Assembly (NCBI GenBank): GCA_958298945.1
Contig: OY282608.1
Coordinates: 59,434,951-59,498,950, forward strand
Length of the DNA stretch: 64,000 bases
Source of the DNA: Atherix ibis
Lineage: Eukaryota > Arthropoda > Insecta > Diptera > Athericidae
Reading direction: 5' to 3'
Numbering within the stretch: the stretch's first letter is position 1; the number at the start of each line of letters is the position of its first letter. The notes under the pieces are model-generated. The model had not been told where the DNA came from and did not search any database. It saw only the letters and a list, made by a program, of their open reading frames with translations. The position numbers and the translations under genes were made by a program. Positions 29,260 through 44,389 of the stretch are shown piece by piece.

Positions 29260-30300
29260 AACAAACCAACAAACCAACAAACCAACAAAATAACAAACGA
29301 ACCAACCAACAAACCAACAAACCAACAAACCAACAATTCAACAAACCAACAAACCAACAAGCCAACAAACCAAAAAACCAATAAACCAACAAACCAACAA
29401 ACCAACAAACGAACAAATCAACTAACCAACAAACCAACAAACCAACAAACCAACCAGCCAACAAGCCAACAAACCAACAAACCAACAAACCAACAAGCCA
29501 AAAAGCCAAAAAACCAAAAAACCAACAAGCCAACAAACCAACAAACCAACAAACCAACAAACCAACAAACGAACAAACCAACAAACCATTAAATTAACAA
29601 ATTAACAAAGCAACAAAAGAACAAACCAACAAACCAACAAACCAACAAACCAACAAACCAACAAACCAACAAACCAACTAACCAACAAACCAACAAATCA
29701 ACAAACCAACAAGCCAACAAGCCAACAAACCAACAAGCCAACAAACGAACAAACCAACAAGCTAACAAACCAACAAGCCAACAAGCCAACAAGCCAACAA
29801 ACCAACAAGCCAACAAACCAACAAACCAACAAACCAACAAACCAACAAACCAACAAACCAACAAACCAACAAACGAACAAACCAACAAACCAATAAACCA
29901 ACAAACAAGTAAACCTACAAACCAACAAACCAACAAACCAACAATCCAACAAACCAACAAACCAACAAACCAACAAGCCAACAAACCAACAAACCAACAA
30001 ACCAACAAACCAACAAACCAACAAACCACCAAGCCAACAAACCAACAAACCAACAAACCAACAAACCAACAAACGAACAAACCAACAAACCAACAAACCA
30101 ACAAAACAACAAACGAACAAACCAACAAACCAACAAACCAACAAATCAACTAACCAATAAACCAACAAACCAACAAACCAACAAGCCAACAAGCCAACAA
30201 GCCAACAAGCCAACAAACCAACAAACCAACAAACCAACAAGCCAAAAAGCCAACAAACCAAAAAACCAACAAGCCAACAAACCAACAAACCAACAAACCA
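29260..30300. repeat. 1,200-bp-period tandem duplication, copy 2
   Basis: Same order as 28,060-29,100, with AAATTAAC at 29,591 and ACCTAC at 29,913. Just after 30,300 an extra 8-bp unit appears relative to copy 1, which ends the perfect offset. Confidence 0.9.
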
Positions 30301-30405
30301 ACAAACCAACAAACGAACAAACCAACAAATTAACAAACCAACAAACCAACAAACCAACAAACCAACAAACCAAAAAACCAACAAACCAACAAACCAACAA
30401 ACCAA

Positions 30406-31263
30406 CAAATCAACGAACCAACAAGCCAACAAGCCAACAAACCAACAAGCCAACAAACGAACAAACCAACAAACCAACAAACCAACAAGCCAACAACCCA
30501 ACAAGCCAACAAACCAACAAGCCAACAAACCAACAAACCAACAAACCAACAAACCAACAAACCAACAAACCAACAAACGAACAAACCAACAAACCAATAA
30601 ACCAACAAACAAATAAACCTACAAACAAACAAACCAACAAGCCAACAAACCAACAAACCAACAAACCAACAAACCAACAAACCAACAAACCAACAAACCA
30701 ACAAACCAACAAACCAACAAACCAACAAACCAACAAACCAACAAGCCAACAAGCCAACAATACCAACAAGCCAACAAACCAAAAAACCAACAAACCAACA
30801 AACCAACAAACCAACAAACCAACAAACCAACAAATCAACGAACCAACAAGCCAACAAGCCAACAAACCAACAAGCCAACAAACGAACAAACCAACAAACC
30901 AACAAACCAACAAGCCAACAACCCAACAAGCCAACAAACCAACAAGCCAACAAACCAACAAACCAACAAACCAACAAACCAACAAACCAACAAACCAACA
31001 AACCAACAAACGAACAAACCAACAAACCAATAAACCAACAAACAAATAAACCTACAAACAAACAAACCAACAAGCCAACAAACCAACAAACCAACAAACC
31101 AACAAACCAACAAACCAACAAACCAACAAACCAACAAACCAACAAACCAACAAACCAACAAACCAACAAACCAACAAGCCAACAAGCCAACAATACCAAC
31201 AAGCCAACAAACCAAAAAACCAACAAACCAACAAACCAACAAACCAACAAGCCAATAAGCCAA
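30406..31263. repeat. Tandem duplication, period 425-433 bp, containing a +1 phase shift
   Basis: TCAACG at 30,410 recurs at 30,835 and CAACAACCCA at 30,491 recurs at 30,916, both 425 apart. The inserted T in AATACCAA at 30,761 recurs at 31,194, 433 apart. 425 and 433 are one more than a multiple of eight, as expected when each copy carries one extra base. A third copy lies at about 33,323-33,760, with the T at 33,710. Confidence 0.85.
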
Positions 31264-31639
31264 CAAACTAACAAGCCAACAAACCAACAAACCAACAAAC
31301 CAACAAACCAACAAGCCAACAAGCCAACAAGCCAACAAACCAACAAGCCAACAAACCAACAAACCAACAAGCCAACAAATCAACAAACCAACAAACCAAC
31401 AAACCAACAAACGAACAAACCAACAAACCAATAAACCAACAAACAAATAAACCTACAAACCAACAAACCAACAAACCAACAAACCAACAAACCAACAAAC
31501 CAAAAAACCAAAAAACCAACAAACCAACAAACCAACAAACCAACAAACCAACAAACCAACAAGCCAACAAGCCAACAAACCAACAAGCCAACAAACCAAA
31601 AAACCAACAAACCAACAAGCCAACAAACCAACAAACCAA

Positions 31640-32163
31640 CAAACCAACAAACCAACAAACGAACAAACCAACAAACCAACAGACCAACAAACCAACAAAC
31701 GAACAAACCAAAAACTAACAAGTCAACAAACAAAAAACCAACAAACCAACAAATGAACAAACTAATAAACCAACAGACAAACAAACCAAAAAACCAACAA
31801 ACCAACAAACCAACAAACCAACAAACCAACAAACCAACAAACCAACAAACCAACAAACCGACAAACCAACAAACCAGCAAACCAACAAACCAACAAACCA
31901 ACAAGCCAACAAACCAACAAACGAACAAACCAACAAACCAACAGACCAACAAACCAACAAACGAACAAACCAAAAACTAACAAGTCAACAAACAAAAAAC
32001 CAACAAACCAACAAACGAACAAACTAATAAACCAACAGACAAACAAACCAAAAAACCAACAAACCAACAAACCAACAAACCAACAAACCAACAAACCAAC
32101 AAACCAACAAACCAACAAACCGACAAACCAACAAACCAGCAAACCAACAAACCAACAAACCAA
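31640..32163. repeat. 262-bp tandem duplication
   Basis: Copy 1 is about 31,640-31,901 and copy 2 about 31,902-32,163. CAGACC (31,680, 31,942), AGTCAAC (31,721, 31,983), CAGAC (31,774, 32,036) and CCAGC (31,874, 32,136) are all exactly 262 apart. 262 is not a multiple of four, so each copy carries a net two-base shift. The copies differ at ATGAAC (31,754) against ACGAAC (32,016). Confidence 0.87.
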
Positions 32164-32399
32164 CAAGCCAACAAGCCAACAAGCCAACAAGCCAACAAAC
32201 CAACAAGCCAACAAACGAACAAACAAACAAACCAACAAACCAACATACCAACAAGCCAACAAACCAACAAACCAACAAACCAACAAACCAACAAACCAAG
32301 AAACCAACAAACCAACAAACCAACAAACCAACAAACCAACAAACCAACAAACCAACAAACCAACAAACCAACAAACCAACAAACCAACAAACCAACAAA

Positions 32400-33360
32400 C
32401 GAACAAACTAACAAACCAACAAGCCAACAAACAAACAATCCAACAAACGAACCAACAAAGAAACAAACCAACAAACCAACAAACCAATAAACCAACAAGC
32501 CAACAAGCCAACAAATCAACTAACCAATAAACCAACAAACCAACAATCCAACAAGCCAACAAGCCAACAAGCCAACAAGCGAACAAACCAACAAACCAAC
32601 AAACCAACAAGCCAAAAAGCCAACAAACCAAAAAACCAACAAGCCAACAAACCAACAAACCAACAAACCAACAAACGAACAAACCAACAAATTAACAAAC
32701 CAACAAACCAACAAACCAACAAACCAAAAACCAACAAACCAACAAACCAACAAACCAACAAATCAACGAACCAACAAGCCAACAAGCCAACAAACCAACA
32801 AGCCAACAAACGAACAAACCAACAAACCAACAAGCCAACAAACCAACAAACCAACAAACCAACAAACCAACAAACCAACAAACCAACAAACCAACAAACC
32901 AACAAACCAACAAACCAACAAACCAACAAACCAACAAACCAACAAACCAACAAACGAACAAACCAACAAACCAACAAGCCAACAAACAAACAATCCAACA
33001 AACGAACCAACAAAGAAACAAACCAACAAACCAACAAACCAAAAAACCAACAAGCCAACAAGCCAACAAATCAACTAACCAATAAACCAACAAACCAACA
33101 AACCAACAAGCCAACAAGCCAACAAGCCAACAAGCCAACAAACCAACAAACCAACAAACCAACAAGCCAAAAAGCCAACAAACCAAAAAACCAACAAGCC
33201 AACAAACCAACAAACCAACAAACCAACAAACGAACAAACCAACAAATTAACAAACCAACAAACCAACAAACCAACAAACCAACAAACCAAAAAACCAACA
33301 AACCAACAAACCAACAAACCAACAAATCAACGAACCAACAAGCCAACAAGCCAACAAACC
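32400..33360. repeat. Tandem duplication, period 555 bp
   Basis: Copy 1 is about 32,400-32,800 and copy 2 about 32,955-33,360. CAATCC at 32,436 recurs at 32,991 and AATCAACTAAC at 32,514 recurs at 33,069, both 555 apart. AAGAAAC near 32,459 also recurs near 33,013. Differences include CAATCC against CAAACC near 32,547 and AAGCGAAC against AAGCCAAC near 32,580. Confidence 0.8.
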
Positions 33361-35635
33361 AACAAGCCAACAAACGAACAAACCAACAAACCAACAAACC
33401 AACAAGCCAACAACCCAACAAGCCAACAAACCAACAAGCCAACAAACCAACAAACCAACAAACCAACAAACCAACAAACCAACAAACCAACAAACGAACA
33501 AACCAACAAACCAATAAACCAACAAACAAATAAACCTACAAACAAACAAACCAACAAGCCAACAAACCAACAAACCAACAAACCAACAAACCAACAAACC
33601 AACAAACCAACAAACCAACAAACCAACAAACCAACAAACCAACAAACCAACAAACCAACAAACCAACAAACCAACAAACCAACAAACCAACAAGCCAACA
33701 AGCCAACAATACCAACAAGCCAACAAACCAAAAAACCAACAAACCAACAAACCAACAAACCAACAAACCAACAAACCAACAAACCAACAAACCAACAAAC
33801 CAACAAACCAACAAACCAACAAACCAACAAACCAACAAGCCAACAAACCAACAAACCAACATGCCAACAAGCCAACAAACTAACAAACCAACAAACCAAC
33901 TAAAATCAACAAACCAACAAATCAACAAACCAACAAGCCAACAAACCAACAAACCAACAAACCTACAAAGCAACAAACCAACAAACCAACAAGCCAACAA
34001 ACCAACAAACCAACAAGCTAACAAACGAACAAACCAACAAACCAACAAACCAACAAACAAATAAACCAACAAACCAACAAACCAACTAACCAACAAACCA
34101 ACAAACCAACAAACCAACAAACCAACAAACCAACAAACCAAGAAACTAACAAACTAACAAACCAACAAACCAACAAACCAACAAGCCAACAAACCAACAA
34201 ACCAACAAACCAACAATCCAACAAGCCAACAAGCCAACACACCAACAAACCAACAAACCAACAAACCAACAAACCAACAAACCAACAAGCCAACAAGCCA
34301 ACAAGCCAACAAACCAACAAACCAACAAACCAATTAACCAACAAGCCAACAAACCAACAAACCGACAAGCCAACAAACCAAAAAACCAACAAACCAATAA
34401 ACCAATAAACCAACAAACCAACAAACCAACAAACCAACAAACCAACAAGCCAACAAACCAACAAACCACAAGGCAACAAGCCATCAAACGAACAAACCAA
34501 CAAACAAACAAACCAACAAACCAACAAACCAACAAACCAACAAACCAACAAACCAACAAACCAACAAACCAACAAACCAACAAACCAACAAACCAACAAA
34601 CCGACAAACCAACAATCCAACAAACCAACAAACAAACAAACCAACAAACCAACAAACCAACAAACCAACAAACCAACAAACCAACAAACCAACAAACCAG
34701 CAAATCAACAAACCAACAAACCAACAAACCAACAAACCAACAAACCGGCAAACCAAAAAACCAACAAACCAATAAACGAACACACCAACAAACGAACCAA
34801 CCAACAAACCAACAAACCAACAAACCAACAAACCAACAAACCAACAAACCAACAAGCCAACAAACCAAAAAACCAATACACCAACAAACCAACAAACCAA
34901 CAAACGAACAAATCAAGTAACCAACAAACCAACAAACCAACAAACCAATAAGCCAACAAGCCAACAAACCAACAAACCAACAGGCCAAAAAGCCAACAAA
35001 CCAAAAAACCAACAAGCCAACAAACCAACAAACCAACAAACGAACAAACCAACAAACCAACAAACCAATAAACCAACAAACCAACAAACCAACAAACCAA
35101 CAATTAAACAAACCAACAAACCAAAAAACCAACAAACCAACAAACCAACAAACCAACAAACCAACAAACCAACAAACCAACAAGCCAACAAGCCAACAAA
35201 CCAACAATCCAACAAACGAACAAACCAAAAAACCAACAAACCAACAAACCAACAAACCAACAAGCCAACAAGCCAACAAACCAACAAGCCAACAAACGAA
35301 CAAACCAACAAACCAACAAGCCCACAAGCCAACAAGCCAACAAACCAACAAGCCAACAAACCAACAAACCCACAAACCAACAAATCAACAAACCAACAAA
35401 CCAACAAACGAACAAACCAACAAACCAATAAACCAACAAACAAATAAACCTACAAACCAACAAACCAACAAACCAACAAACCAACAAACCAACAAACCAA
35501 CAAACCAACAAACCAACAAACCAACAAACCAACAAACCAACAAACCAACAAACCAACAAACCAACAAACCAACAAACCAACAAACCAACAAACCAACAAA
35601 CCAACAAACCAACAAACCAACAAACCAACAAACCA

Positions 35636-38600
35636 ACAAGCCAACAAGCCAACAAACCAACAAGCCAACAAAACAAAAAACGAACAAACCAACAAGCCAA
35701 CAAACCAACAAACCAACAAACCAACAAACCAACAAATAAACAAACGAACAAACCAACAAACCAACAAATCAACAAACCAACAAACGAACAAACCAACAAA
35801 CGAACAAACCAACAAACCAACAAATCAACAAACCAACAAACCAACAAACCAACAAACCAACAAACCAACAAAATAACAAGCCAACAAACCAAAAAACCAA
35901 CAAACCAACAAACCAATAAACCAACAAACCAACAAACAAACAAACCAACAAACCAACAAACCAACAAACCAACAAACCAACAAACCAACAAACCAACAAA
36001 CCAACAAACCAACAAACCAACAAACCAACAAACCAACAAACCAACAAGCGAACAAGCCAACAAACCAACAAACGAACAAACCAACAAGCCAACAAGCCAA
36101 CAAACCAAAAAACCAACAAGCCAACAAACCAACAAACCAACAAACGAACAAACCAACAAACGAACAAACCAACAAACCAACAAACCAACAAACCAACAAA
36201 CCAACAAACCGGCAAGCCGACAAACCAACAAGCCAACAAACCAACAAACCAACAAACCAAAAAACCAACAAACCAACAAACCAACAAACCAACAAACGAA
36301 CAAACCAACAAACCAACAAACGAACAAACCAACAAACCAACAAGCCAACAAACAAACAAACCAACAAACGAACCAACAAACCAACAAACCAACGAACCAA
36401 CAAACCAACAAGCCAAAAAGCCAACAAATCAACAAACCAACAAACCAACAAACGAACAAACCAACAAATAAACAAACCAACAAACCAACAAACCAACAAA
36501 CCAACAAACCAACAAACCAACAAACCAACAAACCAACAAACGAACAAACCAACAAACCAACAAGCCAACAAACAAACAAACCAACAAACGAACCAACAAA
36601 CCAACAAACCAACAAACTAACAAACCAACAAACCAACAAACCAACAAACCAACAAACCAACAAACCAACAAACGAACAAACAAACAAACGAACAAACAAA
36701 CAAACAAACAAACCAACAAACCAACAAACCAACAAGTCAACAAGCCAACAAACCAACAAGCCAACAATCGAACAAACCAACAAACCGACAAACAAACAAA
36801 CTAACAAACCAACAAGCCCACAAGCCAACAAGCCAACAAACCAACAAGCCAACAAACCAACAAACCAACAAACCAACAAACCAACAAACCAACAAACCAA
36901 CAAACGAACAAACCAATAAACCAACAAACAAATAAACCTACAAACCAACAAACCAACAAACCAACAAACCAACAAACCAACAAACCAACAATCCAACAAA
37001 CCAACAAACCAACAAACCAACAAACCAACAAACCAACAAACCAACAAACCAACAAACCAACAAACCAACAAACCAACAAACCAACAAACCAACAAACCAA
37101 CAAACCAACAAACCAACAAACCAACAAACCAACAAACCAACAAGCCAACAAACCAACAAACCACAAGCCAACAAGCCATCAAACGAACAAACCAACAAAC
37201 AAACAAACCAACAAACCAACAAACCAACAAACCAACAAAACAATAAACCAACAAACCAACAAACCAACAAACCAAAAAACCAACAATCCAACAAACCAAC
37301 AAACCAACAAACCAACAAACCAACAAACCATCAAACCAACAAACCAACAAACCGACAAACCAACAAACCAACAAACCAACAAACCAACAAACCAACAAGC
37401 CAATAAGCCAACAAACCAACAAACCGGCAAACCAAAAAACCAACAAACCAACAAACGAACACACCAACAAACGAACCAACCAACAAACCAACAAACCAAC
37501 AAACCAACAAACCAACAAACCAACAAGCCAACAAACCAAAAAACCAATACACCAACAAGCCAACAAACCAACAAACGAACAAACCAACAAGCCAACAAGC
37601 CAACAAACCAAAAAACCAACAAGCCAACAAACCAACAAACCAACAAACCAACAACCGAACAAACCAACAAACGAACAAACCAACAAACTAACAAACCAAC
37701 AAACCAACAAACCAACAAACCAACAAACGAACAAACCAACAAACCAACAAACCAACAAACCAACATACCAACAAACCAACAAACCAACAAACCAACAAAC
37801 CAACAAACCAACAAACCAACAAACCAACAAACCAACAAACCAACAAACCAACAAACCAACAAACCAACAAACCAACAAACCAACAAACCAACAAGCCAAC
37901 AAGCCAACAAACCAACAAGCCAACAAACGAACAAACCAAAACACCAACAAACCAACAAACCAACAAACCAACAAACCAACAAGCCAACAAGCCAACAAAC
38001 CAACAAGCCAACAAACGAACAAACCAACAAACCAACAAGCCCACAAGCCAACAAGCCAACAAACCAACAAGCCAACAAGCCAACAAACCAACAAACCAAC
38101 AAACCAACAAACCAACAAACCAACAAACCAACAAACCAACAAACCAACAAACGAACAAACCAACAAACCAATAAACCAACAAACAAATAAACCTACAAAC
38201 CAACAAACCAACAAACCAACAAACCAACAAACCAACAAACCAACAAACCAACAAACCAACAAACCAACAAACCAACAAACCAACAAACCAACAAACCAAC
38301 AAACCAACAAACCAACAAACCAACAAACCAACAAACCAACAAATTAACAAACCAACAAACCAACAAACCAACAAACCAACAAACCAACAAACCAACAAAC
38401 CAACAAACCAACAAACCAACAAACCAACAAACCAACAAGCCAACAAGCCAACAAACCAACAAGCCAACAAACCAAAAAACGAACAAACCAACAAGCCAAC
38501 AAACCAACAAACCAACAAACCAACAAATAAACAAACGAACAAACCAACAAACCAATAAACCAACAAACCAACAAACGAACAAACCAACAAACGAACAAAC

Positions 38601-38950
38601 CAACAAACCAACAAATCAACAAACCAACAAACCAACAAACCAACAAAATAACAAGCCAACAAACCAAAAAACCAACAAACCAACAAACCAACAAACCAAC
38701 AAACCAACAAACGAACAAACCAACAAACCAACAAACCAACAAACCAACAAACCAACAAACCAACAAACCAACAAACCAACAAACCAACAAACCAACAAAC
38801 CAACAAACCAACAAGCCAACAAGCCAACAAGCCAACAAACCAACAAACGAACAAACCAACAAGCCAACAAGCCAACAAACCAAAAAACCAACAAACCAAC
38901 AAACCAACAAACCAACAAACCAACAAACGAACAATCCAACAAATGAACAA
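35636..38950. repeat. Segmental duplication of about 3.3 kb, copy A
   Basis: Markers: AAAACAAAAAACG at 35,670, AAAATAAC at 35,870, AAGCG at 36,046, ACCGGC at 36,208, AATCGAAC at 36,766, ACCTAC at 36,936, ACCACAAG near 37,161, ACCGGC at 37,423, ATTAAC at 38,343 and AAAATAAC at 38,645. Partners in copy B lie 3,447 bases away at the left and 3,407 at the right, falling in steps of eight. Homology ends near ATGAAC at 38,943. Confidence 0.88.
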
Positions 38951-39082
38951 ACCAACAAACCAACAAACCAACAAACCAACAAACCAACAAACCAACAAAC
39001 CAACAAACCAACAAACCAACAAACCAACAAACCAACAAACCAACAAACCAACAAACCAACAAACCAACAAACCAACAAACCA

Positions 39083-42000
39083 ACAAGCCAACAAGCCAAC
39101 AAACCAACAAGCCAACAAAACAAAAAACGAACAAACCAACAAGCCAACAAACCAACAAACCAACAAACCAACAAACCAACAAATAAACAAACGAACAAAC
39201 CAACAAACCAACAAATCAACAAACCAACAAACGAACAAACCAACAAACGAACAAACCAACAAACCAACAAATCAACAAACCAACAAACCAACAAACCAAC
39301 AAACCAACAAACCAACAAAATAACAAGCCAACAAACCAAAAAACCAACAAACCAACAAACCAACAAACCAACAAACCAACAAACAAACAAACCAACAAAC
39401 CAACAAACCAACAAACCAACAAACCAACAAACCAACAAACCAACAAACCAACAAACCAACAAACCAACAAACCAACAAACCAACAAGCGAACAAGCCAAC
39501 AAACCAACAAACGAACAAACCAACAAGCCAACAAGCCAACAAACCAAAAAACCAACAAGCCAACAAACCAACAAACCAACAAACGAACAAACCAACAAAC
39601 GAACAAACCAACAAACCAACAAACCAACAAACCGGCAAGCCGACAAACCAACAAGCCAACAAACCAACAAACCAACAAACCAAAAAACCAACAAACCAAC
39701 AAACCAACAAACCAACAAACGAACAAACCAACAAACCAACAAACGAACAAACCAACAAACCAACAAGCCAACAAACAAACAAACCAACAAACGAACCAAC
39801 AAACCAACAAACCAACGAACCAACAAACCAACAAGCCAAAAAGCCAACAAATCAACAAACCAACAAACCAACAAACGAACAAACCAACAAATAAACAAAC
39901 CAACAAACCAACAAACCAACAAACCAACAAACCAACAAACCAACAAACCAACAAACCAACAAACGAACAAACCAACAAACCAACAAGCCAACAAACAAAC
40001 AAACCAACAAACGAACCAACAAACCAACAAACCAACAAACTAACAAACCAACAAACCAACAAACCAACAAACCAACAAACCAACAAACCAACAAACGAAC
40101 AAACAAACAAACGAACAAACAAACAAACAAACAAACCAACAAACCAACAAACCAACAAGTCAACAAGCCAACAAACCAACAAGCCAACAATCGAACAAAC
40201 CAACAAACCGACAAACAAACAAACTAACAAACCAACAAGCCCACAAGCCAACAAGCCAACAAACCAACAAGCCAACAAACCAACAAACCAACAAACCAAC
40301 AAACCAACAAACCAACAAACCAACAAACGAACAAACCAATAAACCAACAAACAAATAAACCTACAAACCAACAAACCAACAAACCAACAAACCAACAAAC
40401 CAACAAACCAACAATCCAACAAACCAACAAACCAACAAACCAACAAACCAACAAACCAACAAACCAACAAACCAACAAACCAACAAACCAACAAACCAAC
40501 AAACCAACAAACCAACAAACCAACAAACCAACAAACCAACAAACCAACAAACCAACAAGCCAACAAACCAACAAACCACAAGCCAACAAGCCATCAAACG
40601 AACAAACCAACAAACAAACAAACCAACAAACCAACAAACCAACAAACCAACAAAACAATAAACCAACAAACCAACAAACCAACAAACCAAAAAACCAACA
40701 ATCCAACAAACCAACAAACCAACAAACCAACAAACCAACAAACCATCAAACCAACAAACCAACAAACCGACAAACCAACAAACCAACAAACCAACAAACC
40801 AACAAACCAACAAGCCAATAAGCCAACAAACCAACAAACCGGCAAACCAAAAAACCAACAAACCAACAAACGAACACACCAACAAACGAACCAACCAACA
40901 AACCAACAAACCAACAAACCAACAAACCAACAAACCAACAAGCCAACAAACCAAAAAACCAATACACCAACAAGCCAACAAACCAACAAACGAACAAACC
41001 AACAAGCCAACAAGCCAACAAACCAAAAAACCAACAAGCCAACAAACCAACAAACCAACAAACCAACAACCGAACAAACCAACAAACGAACAAACCAACA
41101 AACTAACAAACCAACAAACCAACAAACCAACAAACCAACAAACGAACAAACCAACAAACCAACAAACCAACAAACCAACATACCAACAAACCAACAAACC
41201 AACAAACCAACAAACCAACAAACCAACAAACCAACAAACCAACAAACCAACAAACCAACAAACCAACAAACCAACAAACCAACAAACCAACAAACCAACA
41301 AGCCAACAAGCCAACAAACCAACAAGCCAACAAACGAACAAACCAAAACACCAACAAACCAACAAACCAACAAACCAACAAACCAACAAGCCAACAAGCC
41401 AACAAACCAACAAGCCAACAAACGAACAAACCAACAAACCAACAAGCCCACAAGCCAACAAGCCAACAAACCAACAAGCCAACAAGCCAACAAACCAACA
41501 AACCAACAAACCAACAAACCAACAAACCAACAAACCAACAAACCAACAAACCAACAAACGAACAAACCAACAAACCAATAAACCAACAAACAAATAAACC
41601 TACAAACCAACAAACCAACAAACCAACAAACCAACAAACCAACAAACCAACAAACCAACAAACCAACAAACCAACAAACCAACAAACCAACAAACCAACA
41701 AACCAACAAACCAACAAACCAACAAACCAACAAACCAACAAACCAACAAATTAACAAACCAACAAACCAACAAACCAACAAACCAACAAACCAACAAACC
41801 AACAAACCAACAAACCAACAAACCAACAAACCAACAAACCAACAAGCCAACAAGCCAACAAACCAACAAGCCAACAAACCAAAAAACGAACAAACCAACA
41901 AGCCAACAAACCAACAAACCAACAAACCAACAAATAAACAAACGAACAAACCAACAAACCAATAAACCAACAAACCAACAAACGAACAAACCAACAAACG

Positions 42001-42360
42001 AACAAACCAACAAACCAACAAATCAACAAACCAACAAACCAACAAACCAACAAAATAACAAGCCAACAAACCAAAAAACCAACAAACCAACAAACCAACA
42101 AACCAACAAACCAACAAACGAACAAACCAACAAACCAACAAACCAACAAACCAACAAACCAACAAACCAACAAACCAACAAACCAACAAACCAACAAACC
42201 AACAAACCAACAAACCAACAAGCCAACAAGCCAACAAGCCAACAAACCAACAAACGAACAAACCAACAAGCCAACAAGCCAACAAACCAAAAAACCAACA
42301 AACCAACAAACCAACAAACCAACAAACCAACAAACGAACAATCCAACAAACGAACAAACC
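39083..42360. repeat. Segmental duplication of about 3.3 kb, copy B
   Basis: Partner markers: AAAAC at 39,117, AAAATAAC at 39,317, AAGCG at 39,485, ACCGGC at 39,631, AATCGAAC at 40,189, ACCTAC at 40,359, ACCACAAG near 40,577, ACCGGC at 40,838, ATTAAC at 41,750 and AAAATAAC at 42,052. Copies A and B are almost adjacent, so this is close to a tandem higher-order repeat of about 3.42 kb. Confidence 0.88.
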
Positions 42361-44389
42361 AACAAACCAACAAACCAACAAACCAACAAACCAGCAATCC
42401 AACAAACCAACAAGCCAACAAACCAACAAACCAGCAAACCAAAAAACCAACAAACCAACAAACCAACAAACCAACAAACGAACAAACCAACAAACCAACA
42501 AACGAACAAACCAACAAACCAACAAGCCAACAAACAAACAAACCAACAAACGAACCAACAAACCAACAAACCAACGAACCAACAAACCAACAAGCCAACA
42601 AGCCAACAAATCAACAAACCAACAAACCAACAAACGAACAAACCAACAAATAAACAAACCAACAAACCAACAAACCAACAAACTAACAAACCAACAAACC
42701 AACAAACCAACAAACGAACAAACCAACAAACCAACAAGCCAACAAACAAACAAACCAACAAACGAACCAACAAACCAACAAACCAACAGGCCAAAAAGCC
42801 GACAAACCAAAAAACCAACAAGCCAACAAACCAACAAACCAACAAACCAACAAACGAACAAACCAACAAACCAACAAACCAACAAACCAACAAACCAACA
42901 AACCAACAAACCAACAAACCAAAAAACCAACAAACCAACAAACCAACAAACCAACAAACCAACAAACCAACAAGCCAACAAGCCAACAAACCAACAAGCC
43001 AACAAACGAACAAACCGAAAAACCAACAAACCAACAAACCAACAAACCAACAAACCAACAAGCCAACAAGCCAACAAACCAACAAGCCAACAAACGAACA
43101 AACCAACAAACCAACAAACCAACAAACCAACAAACCAACAAACCAACAAACCAACAAACCAACAAACCAACAAACCAACAAACCAACAAACCAACAAACC
43201 AACAAGCCAACAAGCAAACAAACCAACAAGCCAACAAAACAAAAAACGAACAAACCAACAAGCCAACAAACCAACAAACCAACAAACCAACAAATAAACA
43301 AACGAACAAACCAACAAACCAACAAACCAACAAACCAACAAACGAACAAACCAACAAACGAACAAACCAACAAACCAACAAATCAACAAACCAACAAACC
43401 AACAAACCAACAAACCAACAAAATAACAAGCCAACAAACCAAAAAACCAACAAACCAACAAACCAACAAACCAACAAACCAACAAACAAACAAACCAACA
43501 AACCAACAAACCAACAAACCAACAAACCAACAAACCAACAAACCAACAAACCAACAAACCAACAAACCAACAAACCAACAAACCAACAAACCAACAAACC
43601 AACAAACCAACAAACCAACAAATTAACAAACCAACAAGCCAACAAGCCAACAAACCAACAAACGAACAAACCAACAAGCCAACAAGCCAACAAACCAAAA
43701 AACCAACAAGCCAACAAACCAACAAACCAACAAACCAACAAACGAACAAACCAACAAACGAACAAACCAACAAACCAACAAACCAACAAACCAACAAACC
43801 GGCAAGCCAACAAACCAACAAGCCAACAAACCAACAAACCAACAAACCAAAAAACCAACAAACCAACAAACCAACAAACCAACAAACGAACAAACCAACA
43901 AACCAACAAACGAACAAACCAACAAACCAACAAGCCAACAAACAAACAAACCAACAAACGAACCAACAAACCAACAAACCAACGAACCAACAAACCAACA
44001 AGCCAAAAAGCCAACAAATCAACAAACCAACAAACCAACAAACGAACAAACCAACAAATAAACAAACCAACAAACCAACAAACCAACAAACCAACAAACC
44101 AACAAACCAACAAACCAACAAACGAACAAACCAACAAACCAACAAGCCAACAAACAAACAAACCAACAAACGAACCAACAAACCAACAAACCAACAAACT
44201 AACAAACCAACAAACCAACAAACCAACAAACCAACAAACCAACAAACCAACAAACCAACAAACCAACAAACGAACAAACGAACAAACAAACAAACAAACA
44301 AACCAACAAACCAAAAAACCAACAAACCAACAAACCAACAAACCAACAAACCAACAAACCAACAAACCAACAAACCAACAAACCAACAA

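Larger units (their letters stand above)
24150..35440. repeat. Array domain 6: mosaic of displaced copies marked by single-base phase shifts
   Basis: No gene. The domain holds two rare phase-shift signatures. ACCACAAG (one base lost) occurs near 24,523, 26,178, 27,810 and 34,466. AATACCAA (one base gained) occurs near 25,802, 30,761, 31,194 and 33,710. TTAAC and ATCAACTAAC variants are common. ACCTAC modules lie at 25,434, 27,162, 28,713, 29,913, 30,617, 31,050, 31,451 and 33,534. Several nested duplications are listed separately. Confidence 0.8.
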
